A stretch of DNA of 64,000 nucleotides from an uncultured Lachnospiraceae bacterium (GCA_934320845.1 CAKRFU010000003.1:124001-188000); one strand, 5' to 3'; numbered from the stretch's first letter, positions 26,948 to 37,249 are shown. The notes: generated by a model from the letters alone, not told the origin. Translations and numbers: made by a program.

Positions 26948-26976
26948 ATTTTAGGCAATAATGAGGCATTAGTCAA
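26948..26976 (-). promoter_or_regulatory. Promoter of DAHP synthase gene
   Basis: On the minus strand TTGACT (26976-26971) and TAAAAT (26953-26948) with a 17-bp spacer. Confidence 0.6.
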
Positions 26977-27165
26977 GTGTTCGTGCAGACAATAGCAATA
27001 TATTTATATGTAGAAACAGGAATATAAGACATTATTCTCAATAAGAAGCAGTGTGGTATCAAATCTTCATTTTGTAAATATAAGTAAAAAAGTGTTCAAA
27101 ATGCATAAAGTTAGTTATAACAAACCTGTAAATATGTAGAAATCGTACAATAAATCCAACAAAAT

Positions 27166-27229
27166 TTCGACTTTTTACCTCAAAAATTCGACTTCGATTC
27201 TTTACTTTTTTTATCATTAGTGTTAAGAT
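27166..27229 (+). promoter_or_regulatory. nifJ promoter with paired upstream repeats
   Basis: TTTACT at 27201-27206 and TAAGAT at 27224-27229, spacer 17 bp. Two copies of TTCGACTT start at 27166 and 27187, 21 bp or two helical turns apart, and end just before the -35 box, as activator sites often do. The rest of the divergent gap (26977-27165) shows nothing else I can name. Confidence 0.45.
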
Positions 27230-27267
27230 AATGAGAAGAATTTAATAATAAGGAGGAAATTATAAAG

Positions 27268-30200
27268 ATGGCTAGAGCTAAACAGTCAATGGATGGTAAT
27301 ACAGCCGCAGCTCATGTAGCATATGCTTACACAGAAGTAGCTGGTATCTATCCTATCACACCTTCAAGCCCTATGGCTGATTCAGTTGATCAGTGGTCAG
27401 CAGCAGGACAGAAGAATATTTTTGGAAACACAGTTAAAGTTGTAGAGATGGAGTCTGAGGCAGGTGCCGCAGGTACAGTTCACGGTTCACTTGCAGCAGG
27501 TGCACTTACAACTACATTTACAGCTTCACAGGGTCTTCTTCTTATGATCCCTAATATGTATAAAATCGCTGGTGAGCAGTTACCTTGTGTATTCGATGTA
27601 TCTGCACGTACAGTATCATCACACGCATTAAATATTTTTGGTGATCATAGTGATGTTTACGCCTGTCGTCAGACTGGTTTCGCTATGTTAGCTGAAACAA
27701 ATCCACAGGAAGTTATGGATTTAAGCCCTGTTGCACATCTTGCATCAATCGAGGGAAAAGTTCCTTTCATCAACTTCTTTGATGGTTTCCGTACATCTCA
27801 TGAAATCCAGAAGATTGAAAAATGGGATTATGAAGATCTTAAAGAAATGTGCAACATGGATGCAGTGGCAGAGTTCAGAGCACATGCTCTTAATCCTGAG
27901 CATCCTGCATCTCGTGGTTCACATGAGAACGGTGACGTATTCTTCCAGCATCGTGAAGCATGTAACAAAGCATACAATGAGTTACCTGCTGTTGTAGAAA
28001 AATACATGAAGAAGATCAATGATAAGCTTGGAACAGATTATGACTTATTCAACTACTATGGAGCAGCAGATGCTGACCGTGTTATCGTAGCTATGGGTTC
28101 TATCTGTGACGTTGCAGAAGAAGTTATTGATTACCTTACAGCTAAGGGAGAAAAAGTTGGTCTTATCAAAGTTCGTTTATACCGTCCTTGGGTATCAGCA
28201 AGCCTTCTTAAAGTTCTTCCTAAGACAGCTAAGAAGATTGCAGTACTTGATCGTACAAAAGAGCCTGGTGCACTTGGAGATCCTTTATACCTTGATGTAG
28301 CAGTTACACTTCGTGAAGCAGGACTTAACGATATCGTGCTTACAGGTGGACGTTATGGTCTTGGTTCTAAAGATACACCACCTTCATCAGTATTCGCTGT
28401 ATACAAAGAGCTTGAGAAAGATGATCCTAAACCACGTTTCACAATCGGTATTGTTGATGATGTAACAAACTTAAGCTTGCCAGAAGTTAAGCCAGCTCCT
28501 ATTACATCAGCATCTGGTACAAAAGAGTGTAAGTTCTGGGGTCTTGGTGGAGACGGTACAGTTGGTGCCAACAAGAACTCTACAAAGATTATCGGTGACC
28601 ACACAGACAAATACATCCAGGCATACTTCCAGTATGATTCAAAGAAAACCGGTGGTGTTACAATTTCTCACCTTCGTTTCGGTGACAACCCAATCAGAAG
28701 CCCATATTACATCAATCAGGCTGACTTCGTAGCATGTCACAATCCTGCATATGTAACACAGGGAATGAAGATGGTTCAGGATGTTAAGCCGGGCGGAGTA
28801 TTCATGATTAACTGCCAGTGGTCAGATGAAGAGTTAGATAAGCATCTTAATGCTGAAGCTAAGAAATATATCGCTGACAACAACATTCAGCTTTACACAA
28901 TCAACGCTATCGATAAGGCTATCGAGATTGGTATGGGTAAACGTACAAACACAATCCTTCAGTCTGCATTCTTCAAATTAGCAGATGTTATGCCTATCGA
29001 TGATGCTATCGAGTTCATGAAAGCTGCTGCAAAGAAATCTTACTCTAAGAAGGGTGATGCAGTCGTAGAGATGAACTACAAGGCTATTGATGCCGGTGTA
29101 GATGCAGTACACAAAGTTGAAGTTCCAGAGTCTTGGAAGAATCCAGCTCCTGATGCTGCTGCAAAAGAAATCACAGGACGTCCTGAGGTTGTTAAGATGG
29201 TTAAAGATCTTCTTGAGCCAATCTCTAAGATGGATGGAGACAGCCTTCCTGTTTCAGCATTCATTGACAATCCTGACGGACAGTTCGAGACAGGTGCTTC
29301 TGCATACGAAAAACGTGGTACAGCCGTAACAGTTCCTACATGGGATCCTGAGACATGTATCCAGTGTAACAACTGTGCATTCGTATGTTCACATGCTACA
29401 ATTCGTCCATTCTTACTTTCAGAGGATGAAGTTAAGGCAGCACCTTCAAATATCAAACTTGCTGATACTAAGCCAAAGGCTGGAGAGTACAAGTTTACTA
29501 TGAGCGTATCTCCACTTGACTGTATGGGATGTGGTGAGTGTATCACAGTATGTCCTAAGGCTTCTGAGGGAGCTATCAAGATGGTTCCACAGGCAGAGGA
29601 AGCAGATGAGCAGCCAGTATTTGATTACTTAGTTGCAAACGTAGGAAAGAAAGACAGCGGATTTGCTGACACAACACCTAAGGGAAGCCAGTTCAACCAG
29701 CCACTCCTCGAGTTCTCTGGTTCATGTGCAGGTTGTGCAGAAACATCTTATGCTCGTCTTATTACACAGTTGTTTGGTGAGCAGATGTACATCTCAAATG
29801 CAACAGGATGTTCTTCTATCTGGGGTAACCCTGCTGCTACAGCACCATACACAGTAAATAAAGATACAAAGAAAGGACCAGCTTGGTCTAACTCATTGTT
29901 CGAGGACAACGCAGAGCATGGTCTTGGTATGTATGTAGGTCAGAAGTACCTTCGTGACCAGGCTATCGAGTCTGTTAAGGCTTGTGCAGCATCTGACAAG
30001 GCTTCAGCAGAATTCAAGGCTGTTGTAGATAAGTTCCTTGAGACAAAAGAAGATACAAAAGCAAATGTAGAGCCAACAAATGCTCTTATCGCTGAATTAG
30101 AGAAAGCCGCTGCAGAAGGATGCCCTGATGCTAAGGCAGCTCTTGACAAGAAAGATTATCTTGGAAAGAAATCTGTATGGATCTTCGGTGGTGACGGTTG

Positions 30201-30831
30201 GGCTTACGATATCGGTTTCGGTGGTCTTGACCATGTACTTGCTTCAGGCGAGAATGTAAACGTAATGGTATTCGATACAGAGATGTACTCTAATACAGGT
30301 GGACAGGCTTCTAAGGCTTCAAACATCGGTGAAGTTTGCCAGTTCGCTGCAGCCGGAAAAGAAATCGGTAAGAAGAGTCTTGCTGAAATCGCTATGAGTT
30401 ATGGTTATGTATATGTTGCTCAGATAGCACTTGGTGCTAACCCTGCACAGGCTGTTAAGGCTATCGCAGAGGCTGAGGCTTATCCAGGACCATCACTCAT
30501 CATCGGATATGCACCTTGTGAGCTCCACGGAATCGCTAAGGGTGGTATGAACCACTGCCAGGATGAGATGAAGAAAGCTGTTAAGGCTGGTTATTGGAAC
30601 CTCTTCTCATTCAACCCTGCAAACAAAGCAGATGGTAAGAATCCATTTACATTCACTTCAGAGAAGGGTGTAAGCTTCGATGATTACCAGGCATTCCTTA
30701 ACAACGAGGCTCGTTATACTCGTCTTGTTAAGCCATTCCCAGAGCGTGCTGAGAGACTTTTCAAGGAATCTGAGGAAGCTGCTAAGGCTCGTTATGAGCA
30801 CTTACAGAAATTAGTTGAGCTTTACAAATAA
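27268..30831 (+). CDS. nifJ: Pyruvate:ferredoxin (flavodoxin) oxidoreductase, single chain
   Basis: Oxidises pyruvate to acetyl-CoA and CO2 while reducing ferredoxin, the central step of fermentative energy metabolism. The 1187-residue fused enzyme has the N-terminal pyrimidine-binding domain (AYAYTEVAGIYPITPSSPMA), the gamma domain, and a two-cluster ferredoxin domain with CIQCNNCAFVC at about 697 and CMGCGECITVC at about 752. The TPP domain has GDGWAYDIG near 975 with NTGGQASKAS, and isolated cluster cysteines occur in SCAGCAE. Codon choice is strongly biased, as expected for a highly expressed gene. It has its own promoter and a very strong terminator. Confidence 0.95.
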   Translation: MARAKQSMDGNTAAAHVAYAYTEVAGIYPITPSSPMADSVDQWSAAGQKNIFGNTVKVVEMESEAGAAGTVHGSLAAGALTTTFTASQGLLLMIPNMYKIAGEQLPCVFDVSARTVSSHALNIFGDHSDVYACRQTGFAMLAETNPQEVMDLSPVAHLASIEGKVPFINFFDGFRTSHEIQKIEKWDYEDLKEMCNMDAVAEFRAHALNPEHPASRGSHENGDVFFQHREACNKAYNELPAVVEKYMKKINDKLGTDYDLFNYYGAADADRVIVAMGSICDVAEEVIDYLTAKGEKVGLIKVRLYRPWVSASLLKVLPKTAKKIAVLDRTKEPGALGDPLYLDVAVTLREAGLNDIVLTGGRYGLGSKDTPPSSVFAVYKELEKDDPKPRFTIGIVDDVTNLSLPEVKPAPITSASGTKECKFWGLGGDGTVGANKNSTKIIGDHTDKYIQAYFQYDSKKTGGVTISHLRFGDNPIRSPYYINQADFVACHNPAYVTQGMKMVQDVKPGGVFMINCQWSDEELDKHLNAEAKKYIADNNIQLYTINAIDKAIEIGMGKRTNTILQSAFFKLADVMPIDDAIEFMKAAAKKSYSKKGDAVVEMNYKAIDAGVDAVHKVEVPESWKNPAPDAAAKEITGRPEVVKMVKDLLEPISKMDGDSLPVSAFIDNPDGQFETGASAYEKRGTAVTVPTWDPETCIQCNNCAFVCSHATIRPFLLSEDEVKAAPSNIKLADTKPKAGEYKFTMSVSPLDCMGCGECITVCPKASEGAIKMVPQAEEADEQPVFDYLVANVGKKDSGFADTTPKGSQFNQPLLEFSGSCAGCAETSYARLITQLFGEQMYISNATGCSSIWGNPAATAPYTVNKDTKKGPAWSNSLFEDNAEHGLGMYVGQKYLRDQAIESVKACAASDKASAEFKAVVDKFLETKEDTKANVEPTNALIAELEKAAAEGCPDAKAALDKKDYLGKKSVWIFGGDGWAYDIGFGGLDHVLASGENVNVMVFDTEMYSNTGGQASKASNIGEVCQFAAAGKEIGKKSLAEIAMSYGYVYVAQIALGANPAQAVKAIAEAEAYPGPSLIIGYAPCELHGIAKGGMNHCQDEMKKAVKAGYWNLFSFNPANKADGKNPFTFTSEKGVSFDDYQAFLNNEARYTRLVKPFPERAERLFKESEEAAKARYEHLQKLVELYK

Positions 30832-30900
30832 TTATAAATTTATATAATTTAAATATTGTTTGATATATCATATTGATATAAAGCGTTGACGAATATATAG

Positions 30901-30934
30901 AGGCGCCGCATCGTTTAGATGCGGCGCCTTTTTG
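30901..30934 (+). terminator. Strong terminator of nifJ
   Basis: AGGCGCCGCATC (30901-30912) pairs perfectly over 12 bp with GATGCGGCGCCT (30918-30929), a GC-rich stem in an AT-rich context, followed by TTTTT. Confidence 0.92.
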
Positions 30935-31038
30935 AGATGTGCTATCGGGGATGTATGTTAGTAAAATATCAAAGATTTATTTGTAAAAACTAATTTCCTA
31001 TGCTAAAATAGCAACCATTAAAAAAGGAGTGACCTACG

Positions 31039-31948
31039 ATGCCATATAAAAAAATACTAAAACTCTGTTCCATCGTCCTTCCATCCATAGCCGCCATTGC
31101 GCTTCTTATCTTACTTATAACAGTATCACACACAGAGGATATATCCGTTACCGGGACAAGAAGCAATTCCGGCTTTATGGAAATGAAAGAAGTGACGGAA
31201 ACAGAGTTTGCAAGGGAAGATGCCCCAATCGGGGTGCAAAAGACAGCAGATGCAGATTGCAAAATTAGACCGTGAACTTGCACAGAAAGACAGAGAACTA
31301 GCAAAGTCAGAAAGACAGGTCGCACAGCAGAACCGTGAGCTTGCCGAAAAGGAGCACAGACTCACCGACAGCCGTATAAAAGTGATGATGAGCCAGATAC
31401 GTTCCCACTTCATTTTTAATGTGCTTGCGACCATAAGCACCTATTGTAAGATTGATCCGAAAATGGCAGACAAGGCACTCGTCTGTTTCTCACGATATCT
31501 GCGTAGAAATATCCATATCATAGAGGTAGATGGACTGATTGATTTTTCTTCTGAGTTGGAGCAGCTTGAGGATTATGTAACACTTGAACAGTTGCGATTT
31601 GCAGAGGAGATAACCTTTGAAAAAAAGATTGAGACAAGCAGCTTTAAAATCCCTCCGCTTACCGTACAGCCGATTGTAGAAAATGCAATCAAGCATGGTC
31701 TTGTAGAACATGGAAAGAGTGGCACAGTCTTTTTACATACAGAGAAAAAAGAAAATAATATAGTGATTACTGTAGCAGACAATGGCGTGGGATTTACACC
31801 GGGAATGTTAGCGAAAACAGAATCAGTCGGCATCAAAAATGTACGTTACCGTTTGGAAAATATGACAGGTGGAACATTAAATATTGAGAGCGAGCCGGGA
31901 AGAGGAACAACAGTTACAATACAGATACTGCAGAAAAGAGTGTACTAA
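31039..31948 (+). pseudogene. Sensor histidine kinase with sensor region deleted and frame broken
   Basis: The first part (31039-31275) codes a cytoplasmic start, one membrane segment (SIVLPSIAAIALLILLITVS) and a short outside stretch up to FAREDAPIGV. The second part, in another frame (31208-31948; first internal ATG at 31250), codes a coiled coil (repeats of DRELAQKDRELAKSERQ) and a complete kinase domain of the LytS/YesM type: phospho-acceptor His in SHFIFNVLATIS, N box VENAIKHGL and G boxes DNGVGF and GRGTTV. Kinases that pair with this sort of regulator normally carry a large extracellular and seven-helix sensor between these parts. The junction near 31230 therefore looks like an out-of-frame deletion. 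A soluble kinase from the internal start remains possible. Confidence 0.7.
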
Positions 31949-32971
31949 ATGAATGTAATTTATGTAGATGATGAAAAATTGCAGCTTACAAACTTTCGTC
32001 TGACCGTAGAGGAAATGAAAATTATAGACAGTCTTGAAACATTTGGGGAAGGGGAGAAAGCACTTGCATGGGCAGAAAAACATCCGGTAGATGTTGCATT
32101 TCTTGATATAGAAATGCGTGGCATGAATGGAATAGAACTTGCCAGACACTTAAAGGCGATAGACGAAAATATACAGGTAGTTTTTGTGACAGCATATGAG
32201 CAGTACGCACTGGAAGCCTACGGGGTGGACGCTATCGGTTACCTGTTAAAACCGTATCTGAGTGAGGACATCGAAAAGCATTTAAAGAGGGCAGGCTGTT
32301 TCAGGAAAATACCTAAAAAAGAAATCCAGATACACACCATGCCGGAATTTTCCGTATCAGTAAATGGAAAACCAATATTGCTTGGGCGTAATAAACCGGA
32401 GGAACTATTTGCACTCCTGGTTGACAGGGGAGAATCAGGACTGTTTGCGGATAAATCACATTATAATGGACTTAAAATTGCAGAAAATGCGACTGCATAT
32501 ATTTATATCCCGGAAGGAACGACACTGACAGTTTATGGTCAGGATGGTGCAAATGCCACAAATGGTGGCGATGCAACAGAAGGAGAATTTGAATTTAGAA
32601 CTGAGGAGATAAAAGGAGTTACATATAGCACTGCTTACGTCAAATCAGATGCAACGTCAGGGACAGCAGGGAGTGGAGCAAAAGGAGGCGGTGCTGCCAT
32701 TTATGTGGCAGCCAGCGCAAAGCTTGTTCTGTTTTGGGGAGGAACTTTAAAAGCCACAGGTGGTAAAGGTGGAAATGCCGGAGCTGGAGGTTTAGGAGGT
32801 GCTAGCCAGTATTATATTATTACATGGTATGCCGACAATGGAAGCAAAGTTAATGGAGTTACAACCTATAAGTCAAATGACAATTGGGAAGATAGTACTG
32901 TATCAGGAACTTGTACAATAAATAATGGTAAAATTGCAAGAGGTTTAATAGCCGCTTCAGGTGGAGCCTGA
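31949..32971 (+). pseudogene. Response regulator fused in frame to the inside of a glycine-rich surface protein
   Basis: Residues 1-120 are a receiver domain (VDDEK, Asp in AFLDIEMRGMNG, Lys in GYLLKPYL). A winged-helix domain of the SARP-like kind starts at about 130 (VSVNGKPILLGRNKPEELFA) but breaks off after LLVDRGESG, about residue 164 (near 32440). What follows is unrelated: a glycine- and threonine-rich surface-protein repeat (IYIPEGTTLTVYGQDGANAT; GGKGGNAGAGGLGG). The frame ends at a TGA (32969-32971) inside a Gly/Ala run and the same frame resumes beyond it. Best explanation: a deletion removed the second half of the regulator and the signal peptide and N-terminus of the adhesin. The gene starts one base after the kinase stop. 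Confidence 0.75.
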
Positions 32972-34969
32972 GGAGCCGGAGGAGCAGGCGGCACCGGTGG
33001 AGATTCTGGTTTTATAGAAATGAAAAACTATGGATACAATGCTTGCACTGCAAACAGCGGAAAGACCGGAGCAAATGGTACGGATTCCTCTGATTCAGTA
33101 AAAATTTTGGATAGCAGTAAGTATCCATATAATACAATTACTTTCACAGGAGCAAAATCTTCTGAACAGACAGTAAATTATTATCTTACACAGACAGATA
33201 GCATTACAGCCCCGGCTTATGATGAGAGCAAACGTGCAGCTAATCAGATATTTACAGGCTGGAAAGTGACAACTACAGCAACCAAACTGCTGGATGCGTT
33301 TGGAGAGAGCAGTTCGGTAAGTACACTTACCGGAACTGGTGTAGAAAACTACGATATCACAATCGCATCAGAGGTAAACGCTTCGATTGAGAAGCTTACA
33401 GCAGAGTTTACCTGGAAGAATACTGAACTGATTTATAACGGCACAGAGCAGGCTCCGACAGCAGAACTAAATGGTATTCTGGCTGCAGATAAAGAGAGCT
33501 GCAAGGTGACTGTCACAGGTGGACAGACTGATTCTAATGCAAAGACTAATACAGAGTCTTATACGGCAACAGCAAGTATTGATAACGCAAATTATGAATT
33601 AAAAAATACAACAGTAACTTTTACGATTGCACAGAAGTCTATAAAGGATGCAGTAATCAATCTTACACCGGGTGATGTACTTCACACAGGAGCAGAATTT
33701 ACACAGACGGTAGATTCAGTCAAATTAGACGGTGTGGCACTGAGAGCTTCTGATTATGAAGCCGCAGACAGCAGTATATTCAATGCGACTGACTTTGGTG
33801 TTTATACAATTACCTTAAATGGTACTGGAAACTATAAAGATTCCGTTTCTAAGGAATGGAGAATCAAGGATGAGAATCCGCCGACAGGAGAGATTTCCAT
33901 TGCAGAAAATAAGTGGAATTCTTTCTGGAATGGCGTGACATTTGGTCATTTCTTCAAGGAAACACAGAAAGTTACAATCAATGCAAGTGATGAGGGAAGC
34001 GGTGTAGACAAGGTTTATTATTATAATTCCAATGTGATTTTATCACTGGATGAGGTCAAGGTACTTGCAGATGGCGAATGGAAAACGATTAAAAATGGCG
34101 GCAGCTACAATCTTGATGCTGACAAAGTAACTGTCAATGGAAATAAGACTGCTCTTACAGATGGTAAGTATATTATTAAGGCAGATACTGGCGAGGATGC
34201 TTCTGAACAGCAGAAATATACAATTTTAGCAGAAGACAAAGCAGGCAATAAAACAGAGCTTACAATAACACTTAGAAAATCCCATAATGAAGTCCCATAT
34301 GAAGATGTTAAAGCAACCTGTACAAAAGATGGACATACAGGTGGAAGCTATTGTTCAGCCTGCGGTGAGGTGATTCAGGCTTCCAAAAATACTGATGCTT
34401 TAGGTCATAGAATGCCTGTTGACTGGACTGTAGAAAAAGAAGCAACAGCAGGTGAGGAAGGACTGCGGTCAAAGACATGTGAAAGAGAAGGCTGTGGTTA
34501 TAAGATGTATCAGAATATTCCGGTTACGGGAGCAAGTGATATTGGAAGTCTTGACAAGTACGCTGAGGTTGCGCCGGATGCACTTGTTAAAAAAGCACTT
34601 TTTGATAATAAAAAGTCCGATATTCTTTCAGGTGACAGTAATATATTTACATCCGTTCAGAAAGAACAGATTAAAAATGGTGGTGTTAATGCAAAGGTTT
34701 GGATTGAGATTTCAAAAACGGATGAGACAAAGATTTCAGCAGAGAATAAATTAGAAGTTCAGAAAAAAGCGGAGGCTTCTGTAGGAAGCGGTGCAAAAGT
34801 AAGCTACTTTGATGCGGATCTTTTCAGTCAGTTTGAAAATGGTGCTAAAACAAAGATAACTGATGCAGGAGTTAAGGTGAAAGTTAAGATAACGATTTCT
34901 GATGCGCTGTTCAGTAAAACCGACAGAGAAACCATCGGTAAAAGATCAGTCAGGTTTAAGTGGAGGTGA
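32972..34969 (+). pseudogene. Surface/adhesin protein remnant, middle part
   Basis: Same frame as the chimera upstream, after the in-frame TGA; the first ATG is at 33020. It has no signal peptide of its own. Visible modules are a Gly-rich start (GAGGAGGTGGDSG), an MBG-like repeat (AEFTWKNTELIYNGTEQAPT; LTPGDVLHTGAEFTQ), an Ig-like segment on DEGSGVDKVYYYNSN and a small Cys module (TCTKDGHTGGSYCSACGEV, then CEREGCGY) common in clostridial surface proteins. The frame is lost near 34915-34930, where it reads RSVRFKWR and stops, while the natural continuation lies in another frame. Expression as a secreted protein is not possible from this copy. Confidence 0.7.
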
Positions 34970-35543
34970 AGTATCAAAACTTAAACTCCCTATCTTCCTT
35001 GCAAAAGGAAAAGGCGGAGACAGGAAGATACTCATTTCATGGGCTTCATATAAGGGAGCAGACGGTTATGACTGCTACTGGTCATACTGTAACGGAAAAC
35101 AGAACTTTAAGAAGTTTGCCGGAGTAAAAGCATCAAAATACCGTGTAACTCATAAAAACTTAAAGAACAACAGAGAGTACAAATATTTTGTAGCTGCTTA
35201 CAAGATGGTAGACGGAAAGAAAGTTTACATAGCAAAGTCAAATCAGATTCATGTAGCAATGAAAAATGATAAAAAGACGAATGCTAAAAAAGTTACGGTA
35301 AATAAGACAAGTGTCACACTCAAAGCAGGAAAGACATTTGTTATAAAGAGCAGTACAAAACTTGAAAACGCCAAGAAAAAACAGCTTCTTCATGCAAAAG
35401 AGTACAGATACTATACGTCTAACAAAGAGGTGGCTTATGTATCGAAGAAGGGTAAGGTAAAAGCTGTTAAAAAGGGTAAATGTGTTATTTATATCCTTGC
35501 AAATAATGGTGTTTACAGGAAGATAAAGATAGTTGTAAAGTAA
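34902..35543 (+). pseudogene. Surface protein remnant, C-terminal Ig-like part
   Basis: An ORF of 213 codons overlapping the previous fragment in another frame. The sensible protein starts at about 34914 (KPTEKPSVKDQSG linker). It then shows a fibronectin-like domain (ISWASYKGADGYDCYWSYC; YKYFVAAYKMVDGKKVYIAK) and a BIG2-like domain (VTVNKTSVTLKAGKTF; YVSKKGKVKAVKKGKCVIYI). These are the usual C-terminal modules of Lachnospiraceae cell-surface proteins that lack an LPXTG anchor. It is the 3' end of the same broken gene and is followed by a terminator. Confidence 0.7.
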
Positions 35544-35578
35544 AGCATTAAAAGTAAATTTTAGTATTATTAACAGAC

Positions 35579-35618
35579 AAGCCCCATCAGGCAGTATTTA
35601 TGCTGGTGGGGCTTTTTT
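35579..35618 (+). terminator. Terminator after the surface protein remnant
   Basis: AAGCCCCATCAG pairs with CTGGTGGGGCTT (one G-U) around a loop, followed by a run of seven T. Confidence 0.8.
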
Positions 35619-35658
35619 TGATGGAATAGGAAATTGCTGTAATGTAGTGGTGTACCAA

Positions 35659-35712
35659 CAAGAATTTCTTCGAAATTCTTGCTAGGGCAAAGCGCTGGCT
35701 TTGCCCTTTTTT
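35659..35712. terminator. Two adjacent perfect hairpins, the second terminator-like
   Basis: CAAGAATTTC (35659-35668) pairs with GAAATTCTTG (35672-35681) around TTC. Two bases later AGGGCAAAG (35684-35692) pairs with CTTTGCCCT (35699-35707) around CGCTGG, followed by TTTTTT. It lies downstream of the strong terminator at 35579, so it may end a different, small transcript or be a mobile-element remnant. The rest of the gap to 35875 shows nothing else. Confidence 0.55.
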
Positions 35713-35875
35713 ACAGAGCAATAATAATTTATGACAGTCACTACTGCTAGGTTTTGCATGAATTATAATCAGCAAATCTGCATACAGCTATTTGTAAAGT
35801 ATAAGATATGTAATGCTAAAAATATAAAACAGCAATAGCAATGAGTATAAAAAGTTGTATTGGAGGGCAGATATT

Positions 35876-37249
35876 TTGCAAACGGATGTAGTCAGAAAAA
35901 AGCAGTTTGATATAAAAGATAATGTTAAATTTAATAGGAATGTTTTTAAAAGCAGGGATTTTGTATCTAAAAATATATTTATAATTATTATGGTTTTGGG
36001 ATGTATGATGGGTTCATTTTCACATACTGCATTTTCTTCAATGCTAGAAAATATAATGAAAGAATTTAATCTGTCAGCGTCAAAGTCGCAGCTGATGACA
36101 GCAGTATATTCCATGACAATAGGTGTCACTACGATATTATCTGTATTTTTAACTAAATATTTTGACAAGAAAAAATTGTTTTTCAGTTCAATGCTTATCT
36201 TTGGTTTTGGCATTATATTATCTGCTGTAAGTGTAAATTATGGACTTGTAATAATAGGAAGAGTTTTTCAGGCTTTAGGCAGTGGAGTGGTTCTCATATT
36301 GTCTCAGGTTATTTTGCTGAGTGCATATTCAAAAGAAAAAACAGGAGTTGTGATGGGAATATATGGATTTCTTTTAAATCTTTCCTCTGCCGCAGCACCT
36401 GTTGTCACATTATTGCTTGTAAAAAATATGCCTTGGCAGTTTATTATGTGGGGAATATGTGTGGGAGTTATTGTTATACTTGGCATACAGATATGGTTAT
36501 ATGTTTTAGAAAAAAGAAAATGTGAAAAAGAATGGAAAAAGAAAGAAAAAAAACAGGAAACAAAAGAAAGTATAATAGAAGCCTGTAAAAGATTTAAAAA
36601 GTTTGATTTTATTTCGTTTGTGTTAAGTGGTGCAGCAGTCGTATTGTTTATGGCCGGTTTTACAGCGTTTAAAGGAATAAAAAACAGCAGCAGTAGTATG
36701 GTTAAAAGCATTTTGTATGTTTTAACAGGTGTTGTATTTATGGCTGTTTTTATAGTGAGACAAAAGCAAAAAAAGAAACCATATATAAATCTAAAATTAT
36801 TTAAAAACAGGCATTTCTTGATTGTCGTTATATCAAGTATTATTATTTATGCTGTTATGATGGGGACAGCGGTGTGGTTTCCTGTCTATATAAAAAGAAT
36901 TGCCGAGGCGGATATGGAGAGAGTTGGAATAATAATGCTTCCGGGGGCATTGTCAATGGCATTAGCCAGCGCATTAGGCGGCTGGCTTTATCAGAAGTAC
37001 GGAATCAGGCTCATATATTCAATAAGTATATGTTCTTTTATTTTAGCAGTCCTTACAAGAAATATTGTCCCACTGTGGATATTGTTTGTGCTTCGCTCCA
37101 TCGGTATAGGAATAATAATGATGTCAATGGTTGCATGGGGAATGAAAGACATTGAAAAAGATAAATATTCAGATGGGACAGCCATTATATGCAGTTTACG
37201 AACAGTGGCAGGAGCTTTCGGAACAGCACTTGCGGCTATGTTGATGTAA
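35876..37249 (+). CDS. MFS transporter, DHA2 (EmrB-like) family, probably shortened at the C-terminus
   Basis: A 457-residue membrane protein with about 12 hydrophobic segments. It has the DHA-family motif A region (TKYFDKKKLFFSSMLIFGFG) and motif C-like GRVFQALGSGVVLILSQ. A basic cytoplasmic insert (LEKRKCEKEWKKKEKKQETK) lies in the centre. DHA2 proteins are proton-driven exporters of drugs or metabolites. The chain ends at RTVAGAFGTALAAMLM, where relatives usually go on for another one or two membrane helices, so it may be truncated. The start is a TTG with TGGAGGG 8 nt upstream. Confidence 0.8.
   Translation: MQTDVVRKKQFDIKDNVKFNRNVFKSRDFVSKNIFIIIMVLGCMMGSFSHTAFSSMLENIMKEFNLSASKSQLMTAVYSMTIGVTTILSVFLTKYFDKKKLFFSSMLIFGFGIILSAVSVNYGLVIIGRVFQALGSGVVLILSQVILLSAYSKEKTGVVMGIYGFLLNLSSAAAPVVTLLLVKNMPWQFIMWGICVGVIVILGIQIWLYVLEKRKCEKEWKKKEKKQETKESIIEACKRFKKFDFISFVLSGAAVVLFMAGFTAFKGIKNSSSSMVKSILYVLTGVVFMAVFIVRQKQKKKPYINLKLFKNRHFLIVVISSIIIYAVMMGTAVWFPVYIKRIAEADMERVGIIMLPGALSMALASALGGWLYQKYGIRLIYSISICSFILAVLTRNIVPLWILFVLRSIGIGIIMMSMVAWGMKDIEKDKYSDGTAIICSLRTVAGAFGTALAAMLM

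Noticed and set aside
29076..29579. Minus-strand ORF inside nifJ
   Set aside because: Produced by the strong codon bias of nifJ on the other strand.
32969..32971. TGA read as selenocysteine or recoded
   Set aside because: It lies in a Gly/Ala repeat with no catalytic context or visible SECIS-like hairpin; a GGA-to-TGA mutation is simpler.
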